64,000 bases of DNA from Aedes albopictus (GCF_035046485.1 NC_085137.1:457679004-457743003); one strand, 5' to 3'; shown: positions 10,846 to 22,660, numbered from the stretch's first letter. The notes: generated by a model from the sequence alone, not told the origin. A program made the numbers and translations.

Positions 10846-11065
10846 TACACCTCGTCCTTTTTTTTACGTCCATGCATGGCTAAGCGACAAAAAATTCTAC
10901 CGCCAAGACTATGAGCAAACTCAACATTTTTATATTTTTTAAAACATCTCCGTGATTAGGAGAAGTGGACAAAAATATAAAAATGTCTATTTTAATTATT
11001 ATTTTGGCAGTAGAATTTTATTTCGCTAAGCCAATAGTGGACGTAAAATGAGGTTTAGGTGTATA
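10846..11065. mobile_element. ~220-bp MITE with ~60-bp inverted ends
   Basis: The left arm has TACACCTCGTCC, TTTTACGTCCATGCATGGC and AAATTCTACCGCCAA; the right arm repeats these in complement (TTGGCAGTAGAATTTTATTTCGC, GTGGACGTAAAATGAGG, TAGGTGTATA). The centre has GGACAAAAATATAAAAATG facing its partial complement. Non-coding. Confidence 0.6.
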
Positions 11066-11159
11066 CCGATTTACAGGACTTTTCCATTTTTAAAATGTCT
11101 ATAAAATCAAATTTTACATAAAATCAAAGTAAAATATTTATTTTATTTTTATTCAAATT

Positions 11160-11960
11160 TTATACCAAAATAGACTAAAACACATGGAGATGCATAGTGA
11201 TTAGTGGTTTAGTTTAACGAAGAGAATCCGAATTCAGTGTTTCCAAAAGAACTTGGCCTAGCTCCTTGAGGCAATATATCTGGGCAAACGTTTCAATGAA
11301 TACTATCTAAAAATACTCTTTATTTTTCATCTCTTCCATAAACTCCACAATCATTTATTCGACACATTTTTTCTCGATGTTTCCGAGACAATTTGGCGCC
11401 AAGCGGATGTTTCTGAATCTGGAATGGAGGAATTCTGTGAAGAACTGTAGCTAATACAATAAGAAGTGAGAGATGGTGGCTCCAAAGAAGATCACTACCC
11501 AAGTAACACTAAGAAAGCGTCTGTCTATCTGTTGACATGTCTAAATGATCACAAAGGACAATTAAGCTCCCTAACGCATCACGTTGGGAATAGCTCGATG
11601 ACGTAGTGTATGGTTCAGGTCAAAAATGACCCTAACGCATCAGGAGGGTTACTAATGTCGCTATGGTAATTAGCATTTTATGTCTTCGATATCTCTTTTT
11701 GTCAAGTGATTAAGATAAAATTTCTGTGGTTTTGGAAACAAATTTGGTGCAAAAAAAGTAAAAAGGTGCTGAAAAAGCAAAATTACGTCCAGAGAATGTT
11801 TGTGAATCTGGAATGGGCGAAAGCGAATGTTTCTGAGAAGAGTTGTTGCTATTGCATCAAGAACTGAGCGATGGTGGCTCCAAAGAGGATCCTCTTTGGA
11901 GGATCCTGTCTAGATAGCTACCCAAGTAAACTTTAGGCAGCGTTTTAGCTTTCATTGAAG
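11160..11960. repeat. dispersed repeat (two diverged segments)
   Basis: Two related segments (about 11180-11520 and 11770-11960) share CTGAATCTGGAATGG, AGAAGTGAGAGATGGTGGCTC, CAAAGAAGATC and CTACCCAAGTAAC. Further copies lie at 24510-24700 and 26560-26720. Probably a decayed transposon, with ACCCAAGTAA near one end. Confidence 0.5.
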
Positions 11961-12229
11961 TTTATTATAGTTTTAATCCTGATACAAACAATTCGAAGAC
12001 ATTTAATAATACTAAAACATAAAAACTGCAATTCTAATGCATGTTTTCGATAAAAGGTTCGGAGTTTTAGTAATGCTCACTAAATAACGAATAAACCACA
12101 TCTCGCTAGCTTATAACGATCGAAATCTTTTGTTTCCAAAACAATGTATGGGTTATTCAAAAGCCAATATTTTGAGCAATGGACATACACAATAACGTTA
12201 TTTGCATGAATGTTCCAAAAATTGAAACA

Positions 12230-13113
12230 GTTCAGAAATTCATTCAGGGATTCCTTTGAAAATATCTCCGAGGTTATTTACCCTGCAATTTAACTGCTTC
12301 ATAAATTCCTTCAGGGATCCCATCTGAAACTCCTCAAGGGGTTCCTTCGGAAACTTAGATATTCGTGACAAGCACTTGATAGAGCGTAGTTACTGGTTGT
12401 GATGTATTTGCCGAACTATCTTTCTGTATGGGTAGTGTAGGTTTGTGCCATCTGCTTGGTTGCCTTGTGTTGCAATTCTGAGGTGATCGATAAAATTAAG
12501 TGAACCCAGAATTTTCAACTTTATTACGTCGATCTCCGAATAAATCTTCCCACATCAAATCATCATGTTACTGAATATTTCAGAAAATCTTCCATGTGTT
12601 CCTCCAGAAAAGCCATGAAGAATTATTTAAAGAAATTTGGCATGAATTGCTTATCATTCGTCCATGATTTTTCACAAATCATTTCAGAGATTGTTTGAGA
12701 AATTCGCTCAGGGATAACTTCAGAAATTCCTCTGGTTATTTATACATAAATTTCTCTAGGCATTCGCTTGAAGAATCTTTTGAAGATTTGTTTTAGAAAA
12801 TCTTCAGAAATTCTTCTAAAACATCTTTCAATTTTTGTTTGCGGAAAATGGTTCGCATATTCGGCCAAAAAATCATCCACGGATTGTTACAAAAAATCTT
12901 CAAAAAAAAAAAATTGAAATTTGGAGTTTTTTCCAACGATTTTTTTAGAAATTCCTTCTATACTATAAATTTCAGAAAGAATTCTATCACAGTATCTTTC
13001 CTAATTTACTTCTGAATTTCCTCCACTTTTTTTTCATAAAATTATCCATGAGTTTAAGTAGAAATTCTTCTAGGTATTCTTACAAAAATTCAGAAATTTC
13101 TCCTGATATTCCT
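12230..13113. repeat. GGAATTCC-type degenerate repeat field
   Basis: Imperfect phrases of about 15-30 bases such as TTCCTCCAGAAATT, AGGGATTCCTTTG and GAAATTCCTCTGG follow one another. Such fields give phantom frames rich in F, L, E and K. The TTAA element at 13118 is inserted at its right edge. Confidence 0.55.
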
Positions 13114-13117
13114 TTAA

Positions 13118-13480
13118 CACCCAAAAGGCCAAGGTCATTTTCGCAACAAATTTTCAACTTGAAAAATTCATAACTCTATTGATTTTTATCCAATCCTTAT
13201 AAAAATTTGAGACAATATCCAGTTTTTATTCTAGTTTTGATAAAATGAGACACGAAGTCTAAAACCCGGATGGTTCCGGAGTTATTCCGGATTCCCGTGG
13301 GGTACCAACGTTATGGCATTTGGGGTATTTCTATCAGGACTATTTTTTCTCTATGGAACAACTTTAAAACATTGGAAATTATTGAAACTTTATCGAAGCT
13401 GATTGTATAAGTACATTTTCTGAACACCTGGAGTCCTTCTGGATGTTTCTGGATCCCCTGGAACGCCTCCGGGGGAACCG
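13118..13480 (+). repeat. left terminal arm of the TTAA element
   Basis: Unique (non-satellite) terminal sequence, complementary to 20375-20739. Recognisable blocks: TTATTCCGGATTCCCGTGGG, GGTACCAACGTTATGGC and CTGGATCCCCTGGAACGCC. Confidence 0.8.
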
Positions 13481-13489
13481 ATGCCAGGT

Positions 13490-14640
13490 GACATTTTCAT
13501 TTTTACTCCAAAACATACCGTGCGGCAGCTCATTCTTCATGATTTTCGGTCAATAGGATAATTTTAGCTGTAAAAACGGGCATTGACCGTTTTGGCCACT
13601 TCGGGAACATCCGGGGTGCCTTGGCGGAACCTGTAGTAGAGGACACTTGTATTTTTACTCCAAAATATACCGTGCGGCAGCTCATTCTTCATGATTTTCC
13701 GTCAGTAGGATTATTTTTACTGTAGAAATGGTAATTGACCGTTTTGGCCATTGCCGGAACATTTGGAGTGCCCTGGCGGAACCTGTAGTAGAGGACACTT
13801 GCATTTTTACTCCAAAATATACCGTGCGGCAGCTCATTCTTCATGATTTCCGGTCAACAGAATTATTTTAGGTGTAGAAATGATCGTTGACTGTTTTAGG
13901 AATTTTCGGAACATCTGGAGTGCCCTGGCGGAACCTGTGGTAGAGGACACTTGCATTTTTACTCCAAAATATACCGTGCGGCAGCTCATTCTTCATGATT
14001 TCCGGTCAATAGAATTATTTCAGCTGTAGAAATGATCATTGACCGTTTTGGCCATTTCCGGAACATCTTGAGTGCCCTGGTGGAAGTAGAGGACACTTGC
14101 TTTTTTACTCCAGAACATACCGTGCAGCAGCTCATTCTTCATGATTTTTCGTCATTAGGATTGTTTTTGCTATGAAAATGATCATTGACCGTTTTGACCA
14201 CTTCCGAAACGTCCGAGGTGTCCTGGCGGAACCTGTCAAAAGGATACTTCCACACTTATTCCAGAACATACTGTATGGCAGCTCAAGCTTCATGATCTTC
14301 CAAGAACAAGATTCTTATAGCTATGATAATTGTCAATCATAATTATGGCCATTTCCTGCATTTGTGGGGTTCCCTAGTAGTGACTGTAGTAAAAGACCTT
14401 GCACTTTGCCTCCACAACTCATCGTGCGGTTGCTTATTCTTTATGATTTTTTGTCAATACGACTCTTATAACTATGAAAACGGTCATTGACCATTTCGGC
14501 CACTTCTGGAACACCCAGGGTGCCCTGGCAGAACCTGTAGTGAAGGATGCTTACATATTTACTTCATAATATACTGTGCAGCAGCTTATTCTTCATGATT
14601 TTTTTATGTTTAGGATTCTTATAGCTTTGAAAATTATCAT
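13490..14640 (+). repeat. ~152-bp satellite, left arm, 8 units
   Basis: The TGCGGCAGCTCATTCTTCAT phrase or its variants starts at 13521, 13673, 13825, 13977, 14123, 14274, 14425 and 14577, so units are 146-152 bp. Each unit also has TTTTTACTCCAAAATATACC, GACCGTTTTGGCC, GGAACATC and CCTGGCGGAACCTGTAG. The first four units are very alike; the inner four are clearly decayed. Confidence 0.85.
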
Positions 14641-15590
14641 TGACCATGAAAATTGTCATTATGTAGTAACCTAATGTGTGATAAATTAGCATTATGGTAA
14701 AGTTCTCGGATGAAAACAAATAAAAATAATGTAATAACCTAACGCTATCCAACTTAAAAAGTTTTATCGTTTCAAAAAGATGAAAGACCCTCCCTTTTTA
14801 TTATGTACCTCCGGAATAAAACAAACGTCAAAAGTTGCCTGGTTAGTAATTATAAGTAAGACAAACATGTAATCATTTTTTTCACTCTCCTGACTCAATC
14901 TCGTCCCAATTTGAAAACTGTTTCTTTCTTCTAAAGTTGCCTCCAGGGATTCCTCCAAGAATACTTGCTGGGATTGCTACAGGAATTTATGCAGGGATTC
15001 ATGTTTTACTGTGATTTTTTCAGGAATTGCCAATTCTTGGAGGTGTTTCTCCAAAGCTTCCTCTATGTTTTTTTTTTCTGAGATTCCAATATAGATTCCT
15101 CCTGGAAACCCTTCGAGAATCAGTGTTGAGATTCCTCCAGGAATTCCCTTGGGACTTCATCCATGCATTTCCATAAGATTCTCTTCTGATATTTTCCTAA
15201 TAATTTTTCCAGTCATTCCTCCTTTGAAAAGTCTGAAAGTTTTTCTTTTGGATTTCCTTTAGGTATTCTTGCAGGTATTTCAGGAATTTCTACTGGTACT
15301 TACAAATAAATTTATCTAGAAATGTATTCAACAATTTCAGGAAGGATTTCTCTTATAATTCCTCCTTGAATTACTCCGTCGATTTAAACAAACCTTATAT
15401 AGAAGATTTCAAGAAATTCTTTCGATTCATGCTAGAATTTCTCAAGCCATTTCTGCTGGGATTCCTCCAGAAATTGCTCCTGATATAAACCCGGAACTTC
15501 TCAGGTATTCCTCCGTGGATTTCTTCGAAGACTGCGACAGGGATGCATTCAGAAATCGCTCAATGAATTTATCTGGTTCCTCCTTCAGTG
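14641..15590. other. core of the TTAA element
   Basis: An AT-rich spacer up to about 14940 is followed by a GGAATTCC-type field (TTCCTCCAGGAATTCC and similar). Short frames here show no conserved protein signature. Confidence 0.5.
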
Positions 15591-16296
15591 TCAATGTCAC
15601 GGCAAATCATGACGAATGAGTTGCGGCACATACAGTTGGAGTAAAAATGTACGTGTCCTCTTCTACAGGTTCCGCCAGGGCACCACAGAAGTGATGGTCA
15701 ATGATTATTTTAGCTCAGTATCATAACGTCCTAGACCATAATGTCCTAAGAATTTATGGCGCATTTTTCCGTGAAATAACTTCCAACATGCAGCTACGTC
15801 ATAAGGTCCAAAGAGAGAAGGTACATAGGGTTTTATGACACATCAAATCTTTTGGACGTTGTTTCGTATAAAAATCTGCCATGGGAACGGACACATTATT
15901 GCCCGCATGTTATGGTCAGGCTCCGATTGTTTTATGGCTATAGAAATTCTCGAGGACCATTCCATGACCAGCCGCTGGATGCCAGAACAGAGCATCCTCT
16001 TGACAAAAATCGTAAGGAAAGAGTTGCCACACTGTATGTTCTGGAGTAAAAGTACATATGTCCTCTAATACAATTTCCGCCAGGGTACCCCGGACGTTCC
16101 GGAAGTGGCCGAAATGGTCAATGGCCTTCTTTACAGCTAAAAGAATCCTATTGACGAGAAATCATGAAGAATGAGCTACCACACGGTATGTTTTGGAGTA
16201 CAAATGCAAGTGTCCTCTACTACAGGTTCCGCCAGGGCACCCCGGATGTTCAGAAAGTTGCCAAAACGGCCAATGACCATTTTTACAGCTAACATA

Positions 16297-16891
16297 AAGA
16301 CTGCCCCAGAAAGTATGGACGCACCTAGTCTTCAGTTGTCTGGGCCTGATCGATAGTTCTAGTTTCGGGCTTCGTTTTGGCTGTTTCTGGATACTATAGG
16401 ATCGAAAAACCAAACGTTCTTTGTCACGATGAACATTGAAATTCAAAATGGTAACTTTTTTGGTCATACCCCGCTCTGTGTTAGTTAGAAGGTTTTTTCT
16501 TGTGCTCAAACAACTTCATAATTTGTTTATCCAAACGAGGGTCTGCAGGATCTCAATTTTTACCCCTTTTTTTTGCCTATGCTTAAAAGTGTTATCCCCA
16601 CTGTGGTTGCTGATTGTTGGTTGCACGATTTTCTCACTTACTCCCACCATATTTTGTTCATTTCCTAAGTGATCTTTCAAACTCTGTATATCATTTGTGC
16701 ACATTTTTTCAATAATGTTCTGCTCAAAGTTCATGTATTTTGAAACACACTGTTGGAATCGCAAAAACCGCTATACAAATGCTGAGAAAATAGGTTGACC
16801 AACAGGATGTAGTTTTCTAAAAGAACTAGTCATCAATAGTTCTGAAATGCCAGTATTTTCTTACTGCGTCCATACTTTCTGGACCGGTCTT
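16297..16891. mobile_element. 595-bp Tc1/mariner-type MITE in the satellite
   Basis: The left end AAGACTGCCCCAGAAAGTAT and right end ATACTTTCTGGACCGGTCTT are inverted repeats of about 27 bases. TA lies on both sides (16295-16296, 16892-16893). Removing the insert restores the satellite phrase CAGCTAA(C)ATAATCCTACTGA. Overlapping short frames on both strands do not resemble a DDE transposase. Confidence 0.75.
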
Positions 16892-17012
16892 TAATCCTAC
16901 TGATGGAAAATCATGAAGAATGAGCTGCATCACGACACGTTTTGGAGTAAATATGTGATCGTCCTCTACTACAGGTTCCGCCAGGGCACTCCGGACGTTC
17001 TGGGAGTGACCA

Positions 17013-17716
17013 TAGTGTGGGTCATTGGAAGCGTTTTCTCAGATCAAAGCTTTTTTGGTTCCGTTTCGGGTCCTGAGTATCTGTGCAAAATTTGAGCACG
17101 ATCGGTTGCGTCTACACTTTGCGCATTGCAATTGAAATTTGTATGGGATTTTGTATGGGAAAACATACTTTTTTGCATTTTAGCAATAAGTTGAAAAATT
17201 TTGTCTGAAACTTTTTAACCGATACTGTAAAATGATACCCTAGGATGTTCTGAAGAACTTTGTTGAAGACCGCAAAGCGATCCGATGCTTGTGAAAATAG
17301 TTATAACCAACGAACCGCATGCATGTGTTTATGTTTTAACATGTAAAGGAATAACAATAGCAACAAAATCATGATGTTTCGCCAAGCAATGCCAACGCTA
17401 TAACTTTTTTCATACGCATCAGATCACTTCGCGGTCTTCGACAAAGTTTTTCAGGACACCCTAGGCTATGTTTTCATTTTAACGGTTACACGGTTTTAGA
17501 AAACTTCGAGCTTGTTATGAGAGAAATGCAAAAAAGTGTGTTTTCCCATGTAAAACCCCATACAAACTTCAAACGCGATGCGCAAAACGTAGACATAACC
17601 GATCGTGCCCAAATTTTGCACACTTATTTGGGTCCTGAAATGGGATCAAAAAAGCTTTGATCTGATGGGATACCATTGAATTTTTCACTTTTCCATATAA
17701 ACGATGACCCACTCTA
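17013..17716. mobile_element. 704-bp long-TIR element (hAT-like ends) in the satellite
   Basis: The ends read TAGTGTGGGTCAT and, in complement, TAGAGTGGGTCAT. A 7-bp repeat GTGACCA flanks them (17006-17012, 17717-17723). The inverted arms extend over more than 150 bases with shared phrases ATCAAAGCTTTTTTG, GCAAAATTTG, GCACGATCGGTT and GGGAAAACA. Termini of the TAGNG type fit hAT, but the clear duplication is 7 rather than 8 bases, so the superfamily is uncertain. Non-coding. Confidence 0.65.
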
Positions 17717-20374
17717 GTGACCACGATAGTCGATGATCATTTTCATAGCTACAAGAATCCTATTGACGAATAAACATGAAGAATGAACTGCCGCACGGTA
17801 TATTATGGAGAAAAAATTCAGGTGTCCTCTACTACAGGTTCCGCCAGGGCATCTTGTACGTTCCAGAAGTGGCCACGATGATCAATGATCATTTTCATAG
17901 CCTAAATTAAGCCTTTTGGCGAATAAACATGAACAATGAATTGCCGCACGGTATATTTTGGAGTAAAAATGCAAGTGTCCTCTACTACAGGTTCCGCCAG
18001 GGCACCCCGGATCTACCGGGAGTGGCCAAAACGGTCAACGACCATTTTTACAGCTAAAATAAATCTATTGACAGGAAATCATGAAGAATGAGCTGCCGCA
18101 CGGTACATTATGGAGTAAAATACAAGTGTCCTCTACTACAGGTTCCGCCAGGGCTCCCTCGATGTTCCACCAAAACGGTCAATGACCATTTGAAACAGCT
18201 AAAATAATCATATTGAAGGGAAAGCATGAAGAATGAGCTGCCGCATGGTATGTTTTGGAATAAAAAAAAAGTTTCCTCTACTACAGCTTCCGCCAGGGCA
18301 CCCAGAATGTTCCGGAAGTAGCCAAAACGGCCGACGATCACTGTACAGCTAAAATAATTCTGTTGACCGGAAATCATGAAGAATGAGCTGCCCCACGGTA
18401 TATTTTGGAGTGAAAATGCAAGCGTCCTCTGCTATAGGTTCCGCCAGGGCACCCCGGATGTTCCGGAAGTGGCCAAAACGTTCAACGATCATTTTACAGC
18501 TGAAACAATTATATTGACCGGAAATCATGAAGAATGAGTTGCCGCACGGTATATTATGGAGTAAAAATGCAAGTGCCCTCTATTACAGGTTCCACCAGGG
18601 CACCCCGGATGTTCCGGAAGTGGCCAAAACGGCCAAAGATCATTTCTACAGCTAAAATAATTCTATTGACCGGAAATCATGAAGAATGAGTTGCCGCACG
18701 GTATATTATGGAATAAAATGCAAGTGTCCTCTACTGCAGGTTCCGCCAGGGCACTCCGGATGTTCCGAAAGTGGCCAAAACGGTCAATGATCATTTTCGT
18801 AGCAAAAACAATCCAAATGACGAAAAATCATGAAGAATAAGCTAAGTAAAAATGCAAGTGTCCTCTACTACAGGTTCCACAAGGGCACTCCAGTTGTTCC
18901 AGAAATGGCCAAAACGGTCAACGATCATTTCTACAGCTGAAATAATTCTATTGACCGGAAATCATGAAGAATGAGCTGCCGCACGGTATATTTTGGTGTA
19001 AAAATGCAAGTGTCCTCTACTACAGGTTCCGCCAGGGCACTCCAGATGTTCCGGAAATGGCCAAAACGGTCAACGATCATTTTACAGCTAAAATAATCCT
19101 ACTGACGGAAAATCATGAAGAATGAGCTGCCGCACGGTATATTTTGGAGTAAAAATACAAGTGTCCTCTACTACAGGTTCCGCCAGGGCACCCAGGATGT
19201 TCCCGAAGTGGCCAAAACGGTCAATGACCATTTTTACAGTTAAAATAATCCTACTGACGGAAAATCATGAAGAATGAGCTTGCGCACGGTATATTTTGGA
19301 GTAAAAATGCAAGTGTCCTCTACTACAGGTTCCACTAGGGCACTCCAGTTGTTCCGGAAATGGCCAAAACGGTCAACGATCATTTCTACTGCTGAAATAA
19401 TTCTATTGACCGGAAATCATGAAGAATGAGCTGCCGCACGGTATATTTTGGTGTAAAAATGCAAGTGTCCTCTACTACAGGTTCCGCCAGGGCACTCCAG
19501 ATGTTCCGGAAATGGCCAAAACGGTCAACGATCATTTTACAGCTAAAATAATCCTACTGACGGAAAATCATGAAGAATGAGCTGCCGCACGGTGTATTTT
19601 GGAGTAAAAATACAAGTGTCCTCTACTACAGGTTCCGCCAGGGCACCCAGGATGTTCCCGTAGTGGCCAAAACGGTGAATGACCATTTTTACAGTTAAAA
19701 TAATCCTACTGACGGAAAATCATGAAGAATGAGCTGCCGCACGGTATATTTTGGAGTAAAAATACAAGTGTCCTCTACTACAGGTTCCGCCAGGGCACCC
19801 AGGATGTTCCCGTAGTGACCAAAACGGTCAATGACCATTTTTACAGTAAAAATAATCCTACTGACGGAAAATCATGAAGAATGAGCTGCCGCACGGTATA
19901 TTTTGGAGTAAAAATACAAGTGTCCTCTACTACAGGTTCCGCCAGGGCACCCCGGATGTTCCTGAAGTGGCCAAAATGCCCATTTTTACAGCTAAAATTA
20001 TCCTATTGACGGAAAATCATGAAGAATGAGCTGCCGCACGGTATATTTTGGAGTAAAAATACAAGTGTCCTCTACTACAGGTTCCTCCAGGGCACTCCAA
20101 ATGTTCCGGAAATGGCCAAAACGGTCAATTACCATTTTTACAGTTAAAATAATCCTACTGACGGAAAATCATGAAGAATGAGCTGCCGCACGGTATATTT
20201 TGGAGTAAAAATACAAGTGTCCTCTACTACAGGTTCCGCCAGGGCACCCCGGATGTTCCTGAAGTGGCCAAAATGCTCATTTTTACAGCTAAAATTATCC
20301 TATTGACGGAAAATCATGAAGAATGAGCTGCCGCACGGTATGTTTTGGAGTAAAAATGAAAATGTCCCCTGGCA

Positions 20375-20739
20375 CCGGTTCCCCCGGAGGCGTTCCAGGG
20401 GATCCAGAAACATCCAGAAGGACTCCAGGTGTTCAGAAAATGTACTTATACAATCAGCTTCGATAAAGTTCCAATAATTGCCAATGTTTTAAAAATGTTC
20501 CATAGAGAAAAAAATAGTTCTGATAGAAATACCCCAAATGCCATAACGTTGGTACCCCACGGGAATCCGGAATAACTCCGGAACCATCCGGGTTTTAGAC
20601 TTCGTGTCCCATTTTATCAAAACTAGAATAAAAACTGGATATTGTCTCAAATTTTCATAAGGATTGGATAAAAATCAACAGAGTTATGAATTTTTCAAGT
20701 TGAAAATTTGCTGCGAAAACGACCTTGGCCTTTTGGGTG
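20375..20739 (-). repeat. right terminal arm of the TTAA element
   Basis: Inverted copy of 13118-13480, ending CCTTTTGGGTG next to TTAA. Small differences from the left arm are mostly single-base changes. Confidence 0.8.
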
Positions 20740-20743
20740 TTAA

Positions 20744-22660
20744 TAAAACATTCAGCGATGCCATCAGCAACTATTTTTCTGAAAATGTTTCAAAAGTTCC
20801 TTCAGAAAATTTATCTGGCGTTACTTTGGAAATTTCGCCAAGGATTTCACCAAAATTTCCAAAAGGATTTCTCCAGAAGTTTCATAGAGAGTTGTATGCT
20901 TTTTTGTTTTCTTCAGCAAATCCTGTCTTTTTGTCGAGACTTTTTTTTAGATTTTTTTTCCGAATAATCCTTCAGAAATTCCTTTAACCCTCCTTTGGCA
21001 TTAGGGTTATTTTTGGCTTAAACCGTACTCTACGTCAGCGAGCTGCTGGTAAAGTGATGCAAAAGGAAGGTTAAGCATACTCTCAAACGATTTCCCAAGG
21101 ATTTGTCCCAAAACTTTCTCCGGAGATTTCTTTAGAAATTGCTCCAGGGATTTTTTAAAATCTGAATTTCTGTCAGAAAAATTTCCCGGGGTTTCTCTAG
21201 AAATTACTCCAGGGACTCTTTAAAAAATTGACATCCAAATTTTCTGTCGTAATTCCTATAGAAACTACCCTCGGGTTTTCTCACAAGTTTTTCGATGGGT
21301 TCTTTCAGAAAATTTCCCATGGCTTTTATCATAAATTTAACCAATAATTTCTTTAAAAATATCTCCAAATTTTCCTCCAAAGATTTCTTTACAAATTTCT
21401 GCAAGGATTACTTTGAAAAAACTTTCAAAGTTTTTTGGATAGCTCTTTCATGTACCCTTGCTGAAATCCATCTTAGGATACATTTAAAATGTCTTTCATG
21501 AGTTCCTGAAAAAACTTTCCAGGGATTCTTAAAGAAATTCTTTCTTTGGAAACTGCTTGTAGATTTACTTCAAAAAATCATCCAATTAATCTTAAAGAAA
21601 TTAAGTCAGAAATTGTTAAAAAAATACCGACCAGGAATTCCTCTAGAGACTCTAGAATGTTATTTAGAAATTTCTCCAAGAACTGCGAAAGAAAGTCTTG
21701 CACAAATAGCTTACAAAAATGTTGCAAGGATGCAAAAAATCTTGCATAAATTATCCTAGAAATTAATCTACGAATTTCTTCAGATTTCTTTAATAGAGAT
21801 TCCTGCAGAAATATTTCAATGCATTCATCTACAAAACTTTCCATGAACTTTCTCAAAAATACTCCATGAACTTTTTTCAAGAATAAGATTCACGGACACA
21901 TTGGGAATCATGAAATCAAAACTCCTTGTTTCTAAAGAACTATTTCCAAGGATTGTTCTAGGAATTCTACAAGAGATTATTGGGGAAATACTCAACATTT
22001 CTTCACATTCCTTTATTCCTTCAAAACATTTCTCTTCCAGAAATTGTTCTAAGAATTTCTAAAAAAAAGTCTTAGAAAATCCTTCAAGGATTACTTCAGA
22101 AATGTTTCTACAGTTTTTGCAGACTTATACAGAGGATTACTATGAAAAAGCTGGAAGAGATTCCTGCAGAAATTGTCCCAGAGATTTCAACAGAAATTCC
22201 ACCGGGTATTCCTCTATTATTTTCTCAGAAATTCCACCAGGATTTCCTTCAAACGTACCTCTCAGAATTTCTCTACGAATTTTCCAGGAATTCATTAAAA
22301 AATTGTCTAAGATTTTTATTTGCGGATTTCTCCAGGATTTATTTTTCAAAATCATCTCAAGAGTATTTCACCAGGGGTTTCCAGGTATTCCTTCCGAATT
22401 TTTCGATCTATGGATTCCAAAAATATTCTTTTTTTTAGAAAATTCTTTCAGGAACTTATTTAGCATTTTATTCATATTTTTTTAAATTCCTTCTGAAATT
22501 TCTTCTGCGATACTTTCGGAAATATCTTAGAGACTTTCTTCAAAAGTTGTTCCATGCATTCTTTCAGAAGTTGTTCCAGCAGTTCCTTCAGGAATTGTTA
22601 AAACGGTCTCTTCAAAGATTCCTCCAGGAATTCATCCTTGGGAATGTACACGTGAAGGGA
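20744..22660. repeat. GGAATTCC-type degenerate repeat field
   Basis: Continuation of the field seen left of the TTAA element, so the element inserted into it. The overlapping frames on both strands, rich in F, L, S, K and E, are artefacts of the repeat: they overlap each other and have no domain. Confidence 0.55.
20988..21070. mobile_element. 83-bp TTAA-flanked mini-MITE
   Basis: The left end CCCTCCTTTGGCAT and right end in complement CCTTCCTTTTGCAT lie between TTAA (20984-20987) and TTAA (21071-21074). A CCC(T)-type terminus with TTAA is the piggyBac pattern. Very short, so only the ends can be judged. Confidence 0.5.

Larger units (their letters stand above)
15600..20350 (-). repeat. ~152-bp satellite, right arm, about 22 units
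   Basis: The same unit as the left arm in inverse orientation. The ATGAAGAATGAGCTGCCGCA phrase or variants starts at 18081, 18226, 18376, 18527, 18679, 18830, 18964, 19115, 19267, 19419, 19570, 19722, 19874, 20019, 20171 and 20316, so spacings are 134-152 bp. Inner units (15.6-17.9 kb) are more decayed and interrupted by two transposons; 15715-15935 may hold a third insertion. From 18.9 kb outward the array has higher-order periods of about 455 bp (three units) and 297 bp (two units). Confidence 0.85.
13118..20739. mobile_element. 7.6-kb TTAA-flanked inverted-repeat element with satellite arms
   Basis: The outer ends are perfect inverted repeats starting CACCCAAAAGGCCAAGGTC, each next to TTAA (13114-13117 and 20740-20743). 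By eye the outer ~430 bases of each side match in inverted orientation with roughly a dozen differences. Inside each end follow tandem copies of a ~152-bp unit: eight in the left arm (about 13490-14640) and about 22 in opposite orientation in the right arm (about 15600-20350). The 14.65-15.59 kb core is a GGAATTCC field. No transposase ORF is visible, so it is non-autonomous; TTAA duplication suggests piggyBac-type mobilisation. Two smaller elements are inserted in the right arm (16297-16891, 17013-17716). The whole lies in intron 3 of the four-exon gene. Confidence 0.8.

Noticed and set aside
16162..16764. Open frames of 115 and 82 residues on the minus strand
   Set aside because: They cross the boundary between satellite and Tc1-type MITE, overlap plus-strand frames and show no transposase motif.
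13490..20350. CRISPR-like regular array
   Set aside because: Regular repeats, but units are 152 bp without unique spacers, in an insect genome; they are a satellite.
20664..22485. Several overlapping frames of 100-127 residues on both strands
   Set aside because: The field is a degenerate GGAATTCC repeat; composition (F, L, S, K, E) and overlap on both strands show they are artefacts.
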